A stretch of DNA of 7,279 bases from Sulfurimonas sp. (GTDB lineage Bacteria > Campylobacterota > Campylobacteria > Campylobacterales > Sulfurimonadaceae): positions 1-7,279 of the forward strand of contig JALSKR010000257.1 in NCBI GenBank assembly GCA_026988735.1, written 5' to 3'. Made by a program: the position numbers and the translations under genes. Below the pieces are notes generated by a model that was given only the letters and a program-made list of their open reading frames with translations, was not told where the DNA came from and searched no databases. Below are positions 7,071-7,279 of the stretch, in pieces. Position 1 is the first letter of the stretch. The number at the start of each line of letters is the position of its first letter.

Positions 7071-7279
7071 TAGAGAATAGGCTATTTGCATACAACTCTC
7101 GATAGTTGTCTCATCAGAGAGAATATAGGAGCAGTTTTTTGGCAGTGCTTTTGCCGTTGTTTTTCCAATGACTATTATTTTGTGAGTCTGCAGTAAAGTA
7201 TGGTTGTTTAAAAAACACTCTACACTTGAAGGAGAAGTAAAGATAAGTATGGCCTCTTGCGGCACTGTTACATGTAACA
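7065..7279 (-). CDS. hemD: Uroporphyrinogen-III synthase, C-terminal fragment cut by window edge
   Basis: HemD closes and rearranges hydroxymethylbilane into uroporphyrinogen III in heme/siroheme synthesis. Only the last 71 codons are in the window and the frame stays open to the right edge, so the GTG at 7265 is probably not the true start. The fragment shows IFTSPSSVECFLNN, like the family's fTSpsavraf, then KIIVIGKTTAKAL, matching the conserved aiGxtTaxal near the C-terminus, and a final TTIESCMQIAYSL, as in the family's tieglv-x-ai ending. HemD sequences diverge strongly, but these two conserved segments in the right order make it likely. No terminator is seen between its TAA and the 6S promoter, so some read-through from hemD is possible. 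Confidence 0.82.
   Translation of the reverse strand, partial: LHVTVPQEAILIFTSPSSVECFLNNHTLLQTHKIIVIGKTTAKALPKNCSYILSDETTIESCMQIAYSLK

Noticed and set aside
1..7279. Mobile element, CRISPR array, toxin-antitoxin or defence system
   Set aside because: All sequence is accounted for by core genes and one RNA in a tight operon; no direct repeats, transposase motifs, integration scars or composition shifts were seen.

Overview
This AT-rich window looks like a chromosomal housekeeping segment from a member of the Campylobacterota (epsilonproteobacteria), probably a Sulfurimonas/Sulfurovum-type relative. The basis is base composition, protein style, promoters with a clear -10 but no -35, and the gene order purD / RDD protein / lptD / small phosphoribosyltransferase / pnp. 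I remember this order from Helicobacter and Campylobacter genomes but could not check it here. No database search was possible, so genus placement is an inference.

Every gene lies on the minus strand, so transcription runs from the right edge to the left. From right to left: (1) the 3' end of hemD (uroporphyrinogen-III synthase), cut by the right edge; (2) a noncoding RNA of about 200 nt that I identify as 6S RNA (ssrS), with its own -10 box, filling what would otherwise look like an empty 300-base gap; (3) a perfect 16-bp AT-rich inverted repeat; (4) purD; (5) an RDD-family membrane protein starting at TTG; (6) lptD, the outer-membrane LPS translocon; (7) a COG1926-type phosphoribosyltransferase-like protein; (8) pnp, polynucleotide phosphorylase, open to the left edge and missing only its last residues.

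The five protein genes from purD to pnp are packed as one transcription unit. purD to RDD has an 11-base gap with the purD stop inside the next ribosome binding site. RDD to lptD overlaps by 8 bases, lptD to the phosphoribosyltransferase again fuses stop and ribosome binding site, and the phosphoribosyltransferase to pnp overlaps by 4 bases. The only convincing promoter in the window is that of 6S RNA, so read-through past the AT hairpin may feed the whole operon. This would tie a growth-phase RNA to purine synthesis, LPS export and RNA turnover.

I found no mobile elements, CRISPR arrays, tRNA or rRNA genes, or broken genes, and no candidate for a wholly new defence or mobile system. The points most worth a second look are the 6S RNA-purD linkage, the hairpin between them with a possible tiny leader ORF, the extra acidic segment in PNPase, and the uncharacterised phosphoribosyltransferase next to pnp.
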